From Sedimentibacter sp. zth1 (lineage in GTDB: Bacteria; Bacillota; Clostridia; Tissierellales; Sedimentibacteraceae), in contig NZ_CP071445.1 in the NCBI RefSeq assembly GCF_017352195.1, forward strand, positions 2,604,001-2,668,000: 64,000 bases of DNA. The letters are read 5' to 3'. Both the position numbers and the translations under genes were made by a program. The notes beneath the pieces are model-generated. The model saw nothing but the letters and a program-made list of their open reading frames with translations. It did not search any database and was not told the origin of the DNA. Positions 1 through 7,929 of this stretch are shown here, one piece after another; within the stretch, counting starts at the first letter, position 1, and each line of letters opens with the position of its first letter.

Positions 1-529
1 AGCTAACACAAAATACATCTGTTCCAATAAAATAATCCTCTACTTTGGACTTGCACTCCAAATAATTTTCACACATATCAGCTTTTGTGAGTACAATTAC
101 CGGAGTTGCACCACTGTTAAAAGTAACTGTAACATATCTTTCTAATCTTTTAATATTTAAATCATTGTTTAGTGACGAAACAATAAATACATAATCAAAA
201 TTTGCTGCTACAATTTGTTCTTTACTATAATGAAAATCTATTCTTGAGAATTTACTTTTTCTATTGAGTACTTTGTAAATTAAATTGTCGCCGGTTTTAT
301 TGTCAAGTACTAATACAAAATCCCCTACAGTAGGGTAGGTAGTATTGTTAAAATTAAAAAACTCTGAGCCCTTTAACCTTGCTCCTTTAATTTCATTTTC
401 AGTTTTTATAGTGTATCTTTCTTTTTGCACTTCTATAATTCTTGCTACAGAAAATTTATTGTTGTCTATGTCGTCAACTTGATTTTTGAAAAATTCTGTA
501 TAACCATAGTCGATTAAATCTTTGTTCAT
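1..529 (-). CDS. rsgA: Ribosome small-subunit-dependent GTPase A (RsgA/YjeQ family), 3' part beyond window
   Basis: RsgA is a circularly permuted GTPase that acts late in 30S subunit maturation. About 176 residues are visible and the frame stays open to the window edge. After an N-terminal OB-fold-like part (about residues 20-90) comes the family-typical stretch VAANFDYVFIVSSLN (about 119-133) followed by the G4 motif LTKAD. The later G1 and zinc-binding parts lie outside the window. I chose the ATG at 529 because GGAGG sits 6 nt upstream. The long N-terminus resembles the second, longer RsgA type found in many Firmicutes rather than the short housekeeping form, so this may be a paralogue. 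Unusually, it lies behind a leader with a short ORF and a terminator (see 593-807). Confidence 0.85.
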   Translation of the reverse strand, partial: MNKDLIDYGYTEFFKNQVDDIDNNKFSVARIIEVQKERYTIKTENEIKGARLKGSEFFNFNNTTYPTVGDFVLVLDNKTGDNLIYKVLNRKSKFSRIDFHYSKEQIVAANFDYVFIVSSLNNDLNIKRLERYVTVTFNSGATPVIVLTKADMCENYLECKSKVEDYFIGTDVFCVS

Positions 530-592
530 TCATTACCTCCAAAAAATTGTTAGCCTTTGTAAAATACATTTCTACTAAGTTTATTTTTGGCA

Positions 593-618
593 ATAAAAAA
601 CACGACCTAAGTCGTGTT
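593..618 (-). terminator. Intrinsic terminator inside the rsgA leader (candidate attenuator)
   Basis: On the minus strand an 8-bp stem (AACACGAC/GTCGTGTT, 4-nt loop) is followed directly by TTTTTTATTG. It lies between a minus-strand promoter at 780-807 and the rsgA start at 529, so transcription must read through it to express rsgA. The 7-bp pair AGCCTTT (552-558) and AAAGGCT (647-653) brackets it and could form an alternative long-range fold. Confidence 0.75.
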
Positions 619-661
619 ATAACCATATTTAGTTTGGTTGTACATGAAAGGCTTTGTTTGC

Positions 662-697
662 ACAAAAACAAATAGTCTAAATACTATATGTTTTTGT
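662..697 (-). promoter_or_regulatory. Leader hairpin competing with an alternative pairing
   Basis: Positions 662-670 (ACAAAAACA) pair with 689-697 (TGTTTTTGT), and 672-676 pair with 683-687, giving a stem of about 14 bp with one mismatch. The promoter-distal arm on the transcript (plus positions 666-672, AAACAAA) can instead pair with TTTGTTT at 653-659. The two folds exclude each other, as in ribosome-controlled attenuators. Confidence 0.55.
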
Positions 698-706
698 AGT
701 ATTAAA

Positions 707-739
707 TTATAAAAAAATCACCTTTAAAATATTTTTCAT
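707..739 (-). CDS. Putative 10-residue leader peptide upstream of rsgA
   Basis: A tiny ORF encoding MKNILKVIFL starts at ATG 739, behind AAGGAG at 750-755 (10-nt spacing), and stops at 707. It begins about 35 nt after the predicted transcription start and ends just before the competing hairpins. No function can be read from the peptide. Its position suggests a ribosome-stalling sensor, as in leaders of antibiotic-resistance genes, but this is inference from architecture. Confidence 0.5.
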   Translation of the reverse strand: MKNILKVIFL

Positions 740-779
740 AATAAATCAACTCCTTTCAAATTTGAGTGTATATACAATT

Positions 780-807
780 AGTATATGATATTTTCCATAA
801 ATGTCAA
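780..807 (-). promoter_or_regulatory. SigmaA promoter for the leader-rsgA transcript
   Basis: On the minus strand TTGACA (807-802) is followed after 16 nt by TATACT (785-780). This is a near-consensus vegetative promoter about 250 nt upstream of the rsgA start, leaving a long untranslated leader. Confidence 0.65.
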
Positions 808-889
808 TAAAAAAGTTATAGATGTTGAGAAATTTATTTTAAATTGTTAAATGTAGGTGGAGTGTTTTAGGATATTTGTATTTTATGGG

Positions 890-908
890 GTTGCGTAGCA
901 ACTTTTTT
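890..908 (+). terminator. Short terminator-like hairpin
   Basis: GTTGC-GTA-GCAAC followed by TTTTTT. The stem is only 5 bp and no plus-strand gene ends here, so it may belong to a short untranslated RNA or be incidental. Confidence 0.3.
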
Positions 909-982
909 ATTGTTTTATAATATTTTGTATAGTATATTTATAATGAAATAGTAAAAAATTATTTAAAAATTGAGGGGATAAA

Positions 983-1981
983 ATGGAAACAAATATTATA
1001 ATTCATAAGGCAATAGTTCATATTCTTGATATGTCAGTTAGCTCACCTATACTTAGCGATAATTTATTAGAGGTTGATGATGATATGTTTGTATATATTG
1101 CAAAGCATATAGAAAAAATTATGTTCAATCCAAGTAGTAAAAAGTATAAGCTTTCTAATACTACTGAAAACTGCGAGAAACTTTTAACTTTTGAAGCTGA
1201 AAAGTTTATAGAAATAACTCAGGAGTTAAGTAAAAATATTTTTGATATAATGAAAAAGTGTACTGATATAAATTCATGCGACTTGTTATTTTGCTTATAT
1301 GAAACTGAAAATATTAAAAAACTATGTATGCTTAAATTGAGCTATAAGGAAAGCTACATTCATAGAATCGACGATTTAGAAGGAAAAAGATTAAATAGAA
1401 TAATTAAATATAAATCTACATTGCCAAGTGCTTCGCAAAAATCAGATGAAAATTTTATTTATGAAATAGAAAATCAAACTTTATTTATAAATGAGAAGAA
1501 ATATGAAATAGAAGAAGAAAGAGCAACTGTTTTTTCAAATTTTGTTTTTAATCAGCCGTTTACATTATCACCAAAAGAAACATATGATGCTATAGATAAA
1601 GTTTCTAAAAAAATGGTAAAAGAGTACTTTGATAATAATATAGAAAAGAAAATTAATATAAAAAAGGAAATAGTGGATTCATTTAATTCAAAAGGAACGA
1701 TAGATTTAAATAAAATAACTGATACTGTATTTGAAGCAGATTCACAAGTAAAGCAAGTTTACAATGAGGAACTAAAAAGCACTGGCATTAAAGACGAAAA
1801 AGTAAAACTAGATTATAAATTAGATAAGAATATAAACAAAAAGCAAAAGATTAAAACAGAAGAAGGTATTGAAATAGTGATACCAGTAGAATATCTAGAC
1901 AATACCGACAAAATTTCGTTCAATACAAATGAGGATGGAACTGTAAATATTGTGCTGAAATCATTAAATAATTTAGGATAG
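983..1981 (+). CDS. Nucleoid-associated protein, NdpA/YejK (37-kDa) family
   Basis: This 332-residue cytosolic protein begins with the family-typical segment IHKAIVHILDMSVSSPILSD, in which clostridial members show an 'HILD...PVLSD' pattern. Its length matches the NdpA/YejK family, described from nucleoid preparations; the molecular role is unclear. No membrane segment or signal peptide is visible. The C-terminal third is lysine- and glutamate-rich, consistent with nucleic-acid association. The start has GAGGGG 7 nt upstream. The next gene follows after about 35 nt, so the two may be co-transcribed, though nothing links their functions. Confidence 0.75.
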   Translation: METNIIIHKAIVHILDMSVSSPILSDNLLEVDDDMFVYIAKHIEKIMFNPSSKKYKLSNTTENCEKLLTFEAEKFIEITQELSKNIFDIMKKCTDINSCDLLFCLYETENIKKLCMLKLSYKESYIHRIDDLEGKRLNRIIKYKSTLPSASQKSDENFIYEIENQTLFINEKKYEIEEERATVFSNFVFNQPFTLSPKETYDAIDKVSKKMVKEYFDNNIEKKINIKKEIVDSFNSKGTIDLNKITDTVFEADSQVKQVYNEELKSTGIKDEKVKLDYKLDKNINKKQKIKTEEGIEIVIPVEYLDNTDKISFNTNEDGTVNIVLKSLNNLG

Positions 1982-2017
1982 TCGGGTTTGAATATAAAAA
2001 AATAAGGTTGTGTGATA

Positions 2018-2797
2018 ATGAAAAATAAAATTGTTAATTACGTATTATTTATAGTAGGTGCAGCTTTAATTATATACTATATAAAATTAACATCAGTTAT
2101 GGGGCATATAGCCTTTAGTAAATATTTATGCTTAGGTGGAATAGCTTTGTGTATTGTATCTTTAGTTAATACTATTTTTGAAAACAATAAAACATATTGT
2201 AAAATTAGAAAAATACTCAATATTATATTATGTGTTTTTTTAATTATATTTTTAGTAACAGAAGCCTTTATTGGTTATTGTGGGTTGCAGGAGAATTATG
2301 AAAAAAGTGATTATACGATAGTTTTAGGAGCAGGTCTTCGTGGAGAAAATATGACATTAACATTAAAGCAAAGAGTGGATACAGCGCTCAAATATTTAAA
2401 ATCTTCAAGAAATACTGGATATGTTGTTGTATCTGGAGGGCAAGGTCAATATGAGGTAATAGCAGAAGCAGAGGCGATGAAAAGATATTTAGCAAAAAAT
2501 CATATTAATGAAAAAATCATATTGATGGAAGGTTTATCAACAAACACATATGAAAATTTAGAATTTTCTAAAAACATTATAGAACTTCATAGTGGTAAAT
2601 CAATAGATTCCTTAAACATAAAAATTGTTACAAGCGGATTTCATTTGTTAAGAGCAAAAATAATATGTAATGAGTTAGAATTTGATAAGGTCACTCTTTT
2701 AGCAAGTCCTATAAACAAGATTTTTATACCTACATATTATACTAGAGAGTTTTTTGGATTTTATAAGATGTTATTATTTGATGTATTGCTTGATTAA
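2018..2797 (+). CDS. DUF218 / YdcF-SanA-type membrane protein
   Basis: A 259-residue protein with three N-terminal membrane helices (about residues 7-27, 35-53 and 65-85) followed by a DUF218 domain. The segment YTIVLGAGLRGENMTLTLKQ, then VVSGGQG and the later STNTYENLEFSK, are family hallmarks. SanA/YdcF relatives are linked to envelope barrier function, possibly acting on lipid-linked or nucleotide substrates; the reaction is not settled. A GTG six bases upstream is in frame, but the AAGG at 2004-2007 is better spaced for ATG 2018. It probably shares a transcript with the upstream nucleoid protein. Confidence 0.8.
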   Translation: MKNKIVNYVLFIVGAALIIYYIKLTSVMGHIAFSKYLCLGGIALCIVSLVNTIFENNKTYCKIRKILNIILCVFLIIFLVTEAFIGYCGLQENYEKSDYTIVLGAGLRGENMTLTLKQRVDTALKYLKSSRNTGYVVVSGGQGQYEVIAEAEAMKRYLAKNHINEKIILMEGLSTNTYENLEFSKNIIELHSGKSIDSLNIKIVTSGFHLLRAKIICNELEFDKVTLLASPINKIFIPTYYTREFFGFYKMLLFDVLLD

Positions 2798-2856
2798 CTG
2801 AAAGATTTTTGGGTAAATAATATATATTGGAAAAATAATAGCAGTAGGAGAATACT

Positions 2857-4548
2857 ATGAAAAAATTATTGAGTAATTTAAAAATGAGTAAAAAACTAAA
2901 TGTAGTTTTTGGAATCACATTCGCGTTGTTTTTAGCCGTTGTTGTTTTTACATCGATTTTAGTTATCGGAATGGGAAAAGACAGCGAAGATTTTTATGGT
3001 AATGCATATAAAAACATGATTACACAGTTAGAAACTCGAAAGGATATGAATGCATCAGCAAGAGAATTATTAGTAGCAGTAACAAGCACGAATAATGCAG
3101 ATAAACAAGAGGCATTGGCAGAGGTAGAAAAAAGGAAAATAGCAGTTGAAAAAAATGTAGATTTGTTGGAAGGTAATACTAAAAATATTGATAATGAGCT
3201 TGTTAATTTAGATACAAATTTTACTGAATTAATTAAATATCATGATGAAATAGTACAATTAATCTCATTAAGTAGAACATCACAGGCATTGGCAATTTAC
3301 CATTCAAAGTATAAACCAAGTTTTGATATTGTAAGTGACATATTGTCAGACATTGGGACTATATTAACTGCAAGAGCAGATGATACTGTAAATTCTATAT
3401 CGGGAGCTGTTAGAATTAACAACATATTGTCATTAATAGTACTTGTAATAATCTTTGGTGTTGTTTTATTTTTATCTAAAACATTGTCTAGTGTAATAGT
3501 TAAGCCTTTAAAAGAGATTACAGAGGTAGCTAAACAAATGTCGGAGGGAAATATTAAGGTAGATGTTACATATGAATCAAAAGATGAAATAGGAGATTTA
3601 GCAAGATATTTAAAATTAACTTTTGCTGGACTTAATAATATAATAGAGGATGAAAAATATCTATTAGGTGAAATGGCCAATGGAAATTTTGATGTTAATA
3701 CAAATGCAGAAGAAAATTACATTGGCGATTTTGAACAAATAATTATATCAATTAGACAAATTAATACACAATTGTCTTCAGCATTAGGACAAATTAATAT
3801 TGCATCAGAACAAGTAAACGGTGGCTCAGAACAAGTTTCTTCAGCAGCGCAAGCATTGTCGCAAGGCGCTACAGAACAAGCTTCATCAATACAAGAGTTA
3901 TCTGCAACAATAGCTGAAATTTCACAACACATAAAAAATAATGCAGAAAATACTAAGACTGCAGAAACAATGTCATCACAAGCATCTACAGAAATAGGTT
4001 TAGGGCAAAAGCAAATGCAAGAAATGATTAAGGCTATGTCTGAAATCAATCAAAAATCTAACGAAATAGGTAATATAATTAAAACTATTGACAATATAGC
4101 ATTCCAAACTAACATTTTAGCATTAAATGCTGCAGTTGAAGCTGCAAGAGCAGGTGCTGCTGGACAAGGCTTTGCTGTAGTTGCAGATGAAGTTAGAAAT
4201 TTAGCACAAAAATCAGCAGAAGCTGCAAAGGATACAACAATGTTGATTGCAGGAACTGTAGAAGCTGTAGAAAGAGGTTCTGAAATAGTAAACAGTACAT
4301 TTGATTCATTTAATTTAATTGTTGAAAAAGCACAAGTAGTAGAAGAGAATATTCAAAAAATTACAGAAGCTTCAATTTTACAGTCGAATGCAATAGAACA
4401 AGTAACAATTGGAGTTGAACAAATTTCAGTAGTAGTACAGACAAATTCAGCAACTGCTGAAGAAACTGCTGCATCGAGTGAAGAGTTAGGTTCACAAGCT
4501 GAAACACTAAATTTATTAGTAGATAAATTTAATATAAAACAAGAATAG
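2857..4548 (+). CDS. Methyl-accepting chemotaxis protein
   Basis: A 563-residue transmembrane receptor feeding CheA/CheW. It has an N-terminal membrane helix (about 15-37), an extracytoplasmic four-helix-bundle sensor (about 38-187), a second helix (about 190-208), a HAMP domain (about 209-262) and a long signalling coiled coil. The conserved hairpin tip [20 protein letters not shown] lies around residue 415. The C-terminus lacks a CheR-tethering NWETF pentapeptide. The ligand cannot be read from the sequence. GTAGGAG precedes the ATG and a strong terminator follows, so it appears to end its transcription unit. A paralogue lies at 7930-9678. Confidence 0.95.
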   Translation: MKKLLSNLKMSKKLNVVFGITFALFLAVVVFTSILVIGMGKDSEDFYGNAYKNMITQLETRKDMNASARELLVAVTSTNNADKQEALAEVEKRKIAVEKNVDLLEGNTKNIDNELVNLDTNFTELIKYHDEIVQLISLSRTSQALAIYHSKYKPSFDIVSDILSDIGTILTARADDTVNSISGAVRINNILSLIVLVIIFGVVLFLSKTLSSVIVKPLKEITEVAKQMSEGNIKVDVTYESKDEIGDLARYLKLTFAGLNNIIEDEKYLLGEMANGNFDVNTNAEENYIGDFEQIIISIRQINTQLSSALGQINIASEQVNGGSEQVSSAAQALSQGATEQASSIQELSATIAEISQHIKNNAENTKTAETMSSQASTEIGLGQKQMQEMIKAMSEINQKSNEIGNIIKTIDNIAFQTNILALNAAVEAARAGAAGQGFAVVADEVRNLAQKSAEAAKDTTMLIAGTVEAVERGSEIVNSTFDSFNLIVEKAQVVEENIQKITEASILQSNAIEQVTIGVEQISVVVQTNSATAEETAASSEELGSQAETLNLLVDKFNIKQE

Positions 4549-4569
4549 AATATTAATATTGAAGTAAAA

Positions 4570-4615
4570 GGGAATGGTTACAGCAATGATAAATTGCTTG
4601 TAGCATTCCCTTTTT
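4570..4615 (+). terminator. Intrinsic terminator after the first chemoreceptor
   Basis: GGGAATG (4570-4576) pairs with CATTCCC (4604-4610), with further inner pairing around AGCAAT/ATTGCT, followed by TTTTT. It also lies at the 3' edge of the minus-strand pseudogene region. Confidence 0.85.
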
Positions 4616-5051
4616 AATTTAAAAAATTTGCATTTTCACTTGATACAATTTTAGTATCAATTTTTTTAACAAATATTTCTGCTGAGTTAACAAAAGCGGA
4701 TTCTAAAACATCGTTTTTAAACAAAGCCTCACTCATTTTTGTAGCTGACTCTTCTAGCGTAAAATTAGCTAAACAACTTTCAATATTTATATGAGGTTCA
4801 TTAATTGGTTTTGGCAATTCAAAGTATGGATTAATTGCGAAAGATGCAGAGTAATACGCATCCGAAATACTCTCTTGTATATCTATGTCATTCATTTCAG
4901 AATTTATAACACATTGACTGTTGCCAGTCTTGATTAATTCTCCATCCTCTATATCCTTGTAAACAGTGACATCATATTTTTTGATTTTACTTAACCTATT
5001 CATATCTAAAGATTTCTTTATAAAAACAACTCTACTGATTCAGTATTAACT
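4614..5051 (-). pseudogene. Remnant of pmbA/tldE (N-terminal third only, frameshifted)
   Basis: The readable frame (about 129 residues from 5003) matches the N-terminal domain of the TldD/PmbA metalloprotease family: RLSKIKKYDVTVYKDIEDG and YYSASFAINPYFELPKP. Reading further upstream, the codons for EVNTESVELF are in a different frame, and loss of one T in the TTGTTTTTATAAAG run near 5027-5029 explains the break. The protein stops after about 145 residues where functional PmbA has about 440, so at least two thirds are missing. The fragment abuts the tldD remnant, keeping the usual tldD-pmbA order. PmbA/TldE is the non-catalytic partner of the TldD protease. Confidence 0.75.
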
Positions 5052-6370
5052 TCATTTATAAGAAACTTTAACCCATTCTTTATAGCCTTTTCCACAAAAG
5101 CCACCACCTTCAAGCTTAACTTCTGAAGAAACCATAGAAATGGATTTTAACAAATCTGGAACATACCCTGTAAGTACAATAGGTGAGAAAATTTTGCCTG
5201 TAAGTTTTCCATCCTTGATTTCTCTCGCTACGTTTACCATACATTGAATACCCCAGTTTTTAGGATCTTCCATTCCACTTGTAGCATTTTCAAGTAAAAA
5301 GCCGTATGAGATAGATGCGATCATATCTTCAAGCTTGTCATTACCAGGTTCAAAAAAAGTATTAGTCATTCTAGTATAGGCTTTTCTATCAAAACCTTGT
5401 CTTCGACCATTACCTATTGCTTTTGTATTTAAATGCATTGCACTTTGTATATCACATATACCTTGTTTTAGTATGCCCTTATCTATTATCAAGGTGTCGT
5501 GAGCAATAGTACCTTTATCGTCGAAAAAGTAAGAGGCAACCTGTTTATATGAATTAGCACCATGACCAAATGCTTCATGTGCTATCATACCAGTTACTTC
5601 TGGTGTACAAATACAATCATATTCACCGGGTGTAATTTGTGTGCTATCAAGCAGCTCTAAAGCGGATTTTGCAATATTTTCAATATCTTTTTCCATGCTA
5701 CTTAATATTTCTGCTCCACCTAAATTTGAGTATCCTTTGAAGGTGCTTTTTACCTCATCTCCTGCAGAACACATGACGTTAATAGAACTGGTCATCCACA
5801 TAATATTTTGTTCTAGGTCTTTGTTTTAGATAAAAATAACTTGCTATAGCATTGAAAACTTGCTGATACAGAACAGTCCAGTATTCTATCATCAAACTCA
5901 CAGCCCAATTTTCTAATATTTTTTAATGTATTAATGATAGCTTCATCACCTAATTCTTTTGGGTCAACAATAAAGTCTGTACTTTTGGAAAAATGTAATG
6001 CTTCGTCGTCAATCATTCCATAATTGCTTTTTTTAATGCCATCTGGAAGTATAGATTTAAATGAAACAAGTCTATTGCTAATATTGTTTATTATTTCGGG
6101 TATTAAATCTTCTGTTATTTCATTAAAGGAATATTCGCAGTAGCTATTGTTGTCATATACCTTTATTACAAAACCTCTATTAGTAAGTAATTGAGCATAA
6201 ACTACTCTAATAGCAGATTTTGAAGCAGAATAAACTTTACTTACGGAATCGTCAGCTAAAATAGAAACATATGAATATTTTGCTAATAACTCATTTAGTA
6301 ATTCTTTTAATATGGGTTTTACTTTGGTTAAATAAGTACTAGATTTAGTTTTCGTTATTTATTTACTCAT
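5052..6370 (-). pseudogene. Decayed tldD metalloprotease gene
   Basis: TldD is the zinc-dependent catalytic subunit of a protease involved in peptide maturation and turnover. The catalytic motif HEAFGHGAN is intact at about 5565-5595, but the gene is broken three ways. A TAA stop is codon 4 after ATG 6370. A one-base frameshift near 5822 separates YSKLFLSKTK from DLEQNIMWMTSS. The C-terminus ends at KEWVKVSYK, about 20-25 residues short. Aligned across the breaks it reads as a normal TldD from NEL-LAKYS to GGGFCGKG. Sequencing error cannot account for the missing C-terminus or the truncated pmbA next to it. I infer true decay. Confidence 0.8.
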
Positions 6371-6502
6371 ATTCCTTAAAATGTAAAATAATTTCATATC
6401 CAACAATATTACATTCTAATATATTTGTCAATGTAAAATAATTGATACACTATGCTATACGATGTTCATATAATAATTATAAGTAATTTTAAGGAGGTAA
6501 AA

Positions 6503-7183
6503 ATGTCGACAAAGGTTTTAGTTTATAATGATGATAAGGAAAATATGGAATTGTACTATTTGCAAGAAAAAGACACTATGCCATATGTAACCAACGGAAC
6601 ACTAACAGTTGGAGAATTTAGAGGTAGTTCAGATTCACCTACAATTTGGACCAATAGGAGTGTAATGGAATGTTGGAATACATTAAGAGAACGATGGGGG
6701 AAACCAATTGGTGTTAAATTCGCATTTAAAAGAATCTGGGAAGGTGGGCATGGAAGTCAATCACAGCACTATGCAGGAACAGCAATGGATATGGCACAAA
6801 CATTTACTAATGAGGAAAGAGATCAGTTGAGGATACTGGCTGAAGAATTAGGATGCTGGGAATACGTTGAACCGGCAGAGCTAACACCCGTATGGGTACA
6901 TGTTGACAAGAGATTAACTCCACCAGCATGTGAAGCTGGTTATATTAAATTAGCGCTGGGAAGCGTAAATACTAATGTACTTGTATTGCAAGATGCACTT
7001 AATACGTTGGGATTTATTGGTGCTGGACTAGATGGTATTTTCGGTCCAGGAACAAAAAATGCAGTAAAAGAATATCAGGAATCAAGAGACTTAGATCCTG
7101 ATGGAGTAGTAGGTTGCGAGACGTGGCAAAATATAACTAAAGAAGTAAAAGGTACTGGAATGACGGATACTACAATATTATAA
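6503..7183 (+). CDS. M15-type peptidoglycan peptidase with C-terminal peptidoglycan-binding domain
   Basis: A 226-residue protein. The M15 zinc-peptidase pattern is visible as SQHYAGTAMDM (His89, Asp96) and WVHVD (His133), so a D-Ala-D-Ala carboxypeptidase or L,D-endopeptidase activity on cell wall is likely. Residues about 155-215 form a PG_binding_1 domain (LQDALNTLGFIGAGLDGIFG...AVKEYQESRDLDPDGVVG). The start at 6503 follows AAGGAGG; an in-frame ATG at 6452 lacks a good site. There is no signal peptide, so it may act as a phage-type endolysin or in spore or mother-cell wall remodelling. No phage genes surround it. Confidence 0.8.
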   Translation: MSTKVLVYNDDKENMELYYLQEKDTMPYVTNGTLTVGEFRGSSDSPTIWTNRSVMECWNTLRERWGKPIGVKFAFKRIWEGGHGSQSQHYAGTAMDMAQTFTNEERDQLRILAEELGCWEYVEPAELTPVWVHVDKRLTPPACEAGYIKLALGSVNTNVLVLQDALNTLGFIGAGLDGIFGPGTKNAVKEYQESRDLDPDGVVGCETWQNITKEVKGTGMTDTTIL

Positions 7184-7184
7184 A

Positions 7185-7227
7185 AAATAGCGCTTAGTAT
7201 GAATTGAATACTAAGCACTATTTTTTT
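7185..7227 (+). terminator. Intrinsic terminator after the M15 peptidase gene
   Basis: AAATAG-C-GCTTAGTAT pairs with ATACTAAGC-A-CTATTT across a 7-nt loop and ends in a run of seven T. Confidence 0.9.
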
Positions 7228-7537
7228 AGACTTTTAGTACACCTATATTTATTTATTTCTTCATTATATTTTTATAAAAGAATAAGCATTTTATTTCAAA
7301 AAGTTGAGGCAATAATCTCGCAAAATTATTTAACTATTATATATTAAATTGTATCTCCAGTTTGTACGCTATATTTAAATAACTTAATGATTCCTGTTCA
7401 ATACAGAAACTAGCTACTTAATATTACAAAGTCTTATTTGAAATTCTCCTTGACAAATTGTACAATTTAGCCTTAAATGTAATAAGAGTCTTTTTATATA
7501 TGACTAAAAACAATTAAGGAAAGGAAAAATTATAAAA
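7228..7537. other. Intergenic stretch without recognised gene
   Basis: About 310 AT-rich bases with no ORF of note. TTGACA at 7453-7458 followed about 17-18 nt later by TTAAAT/TAAATG is a weak promoter candidate for the small ORF at 7538. Confidence 0.4.
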
Positions 7538-7699
7538 ATGATTTATTTAGCATTTGTATTATTATGCATAATATCTATAAATATAATAAAATATTATATA
7601 ACTGAAAACATTATTCCATTTCAAATTTATAAACCGGAGTATTATGTAAAATCAAATAGATTTAGCAATAAGATTAATTTGCATGTATACCCGAAATAA
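7538..7699 (+). CDS. Small putative membrane protein (53 residues), unknown
   Basis: ATG at 7538 opens a 53-residue frame starting MIYLAFVLLCIISINIIKYY. It has one strong hydrophobic segment (residues 1-18) followed by a basic, tyrosine-rich tail. AAGGAAAGG lies 12-20 nt upstream, a rather long spacing. An intrinsic terminator follows 16 nt after the stop, so the ORF looks like an independent transcription unit. I do not recognise the family. It could also be a regulatory RNA whose ORF is incidental. Confidence 0.45.
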   Translation: MIYLAFVLLCIISINIIKYYITENIIPFQIYKPEYYVKSNRFSNKINLHVYPK

Positions 7700-7714
7700 A
7701 AATACATATCTCTT

Positions 7715-7750
7715 AAAAGCGCATATATAATTAGGCGCTTTTTTATTTTG
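7715..7750 (+). terminator. Intrinsic terminator after the 53-codon ORF
   Basis: AAAAGCGC (7715-7722) pairs with GCGCTTTT (7735 onward), followed by TTATTTT. Confidence 0.8.
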
Positions 7751-7809
7751 AAATAATTATTAAATCAAGTCTGAAAAACGAAATACTAATAATTAAAAAA
7801 TAACACATA

Positions 7810-7838
7810 TTGACAAAAAAATTATAAAAATGTAAAAT
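7810..7838 (+). promoter_or_regulatory. SigmaA promoter for the second chemoreceptor
   Basis: TTGACA (7810-7815), 17-nt spacer, TAAAAT (7833-7838), about 90 nt ahead of the start at 7930. Confidence 0.6.
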
Positions 7839-7929
7839 ATAGTAAAACAAGGATAAAATATATGTGGTTTATAATAATCTAATAGTAATTTTTATACATA
7901 AATTTATATTTAAAATTTGGAGGTTAATT

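Noticed and set aside
474-671. Minus-strand 65-codon ORF overlapping the rsgA leader
   Set aside because: It runs through the terminator and into rsgA in another frame without a ribosome site; the 10-codon ORF upstream is better supported.
6503-7183. Prophage remnant around the M15 peptidase
   Set aside because: No other phage genes, integrase or attachment sites are seen; the enzyme alone is not evidence for a phage.
7300-7420. Minus-strand string SVQTGDTI resembling the start of a LysM domain
   Set aside because: Only about ten residues fit before stops and frame changes; too little to call a relic gene.
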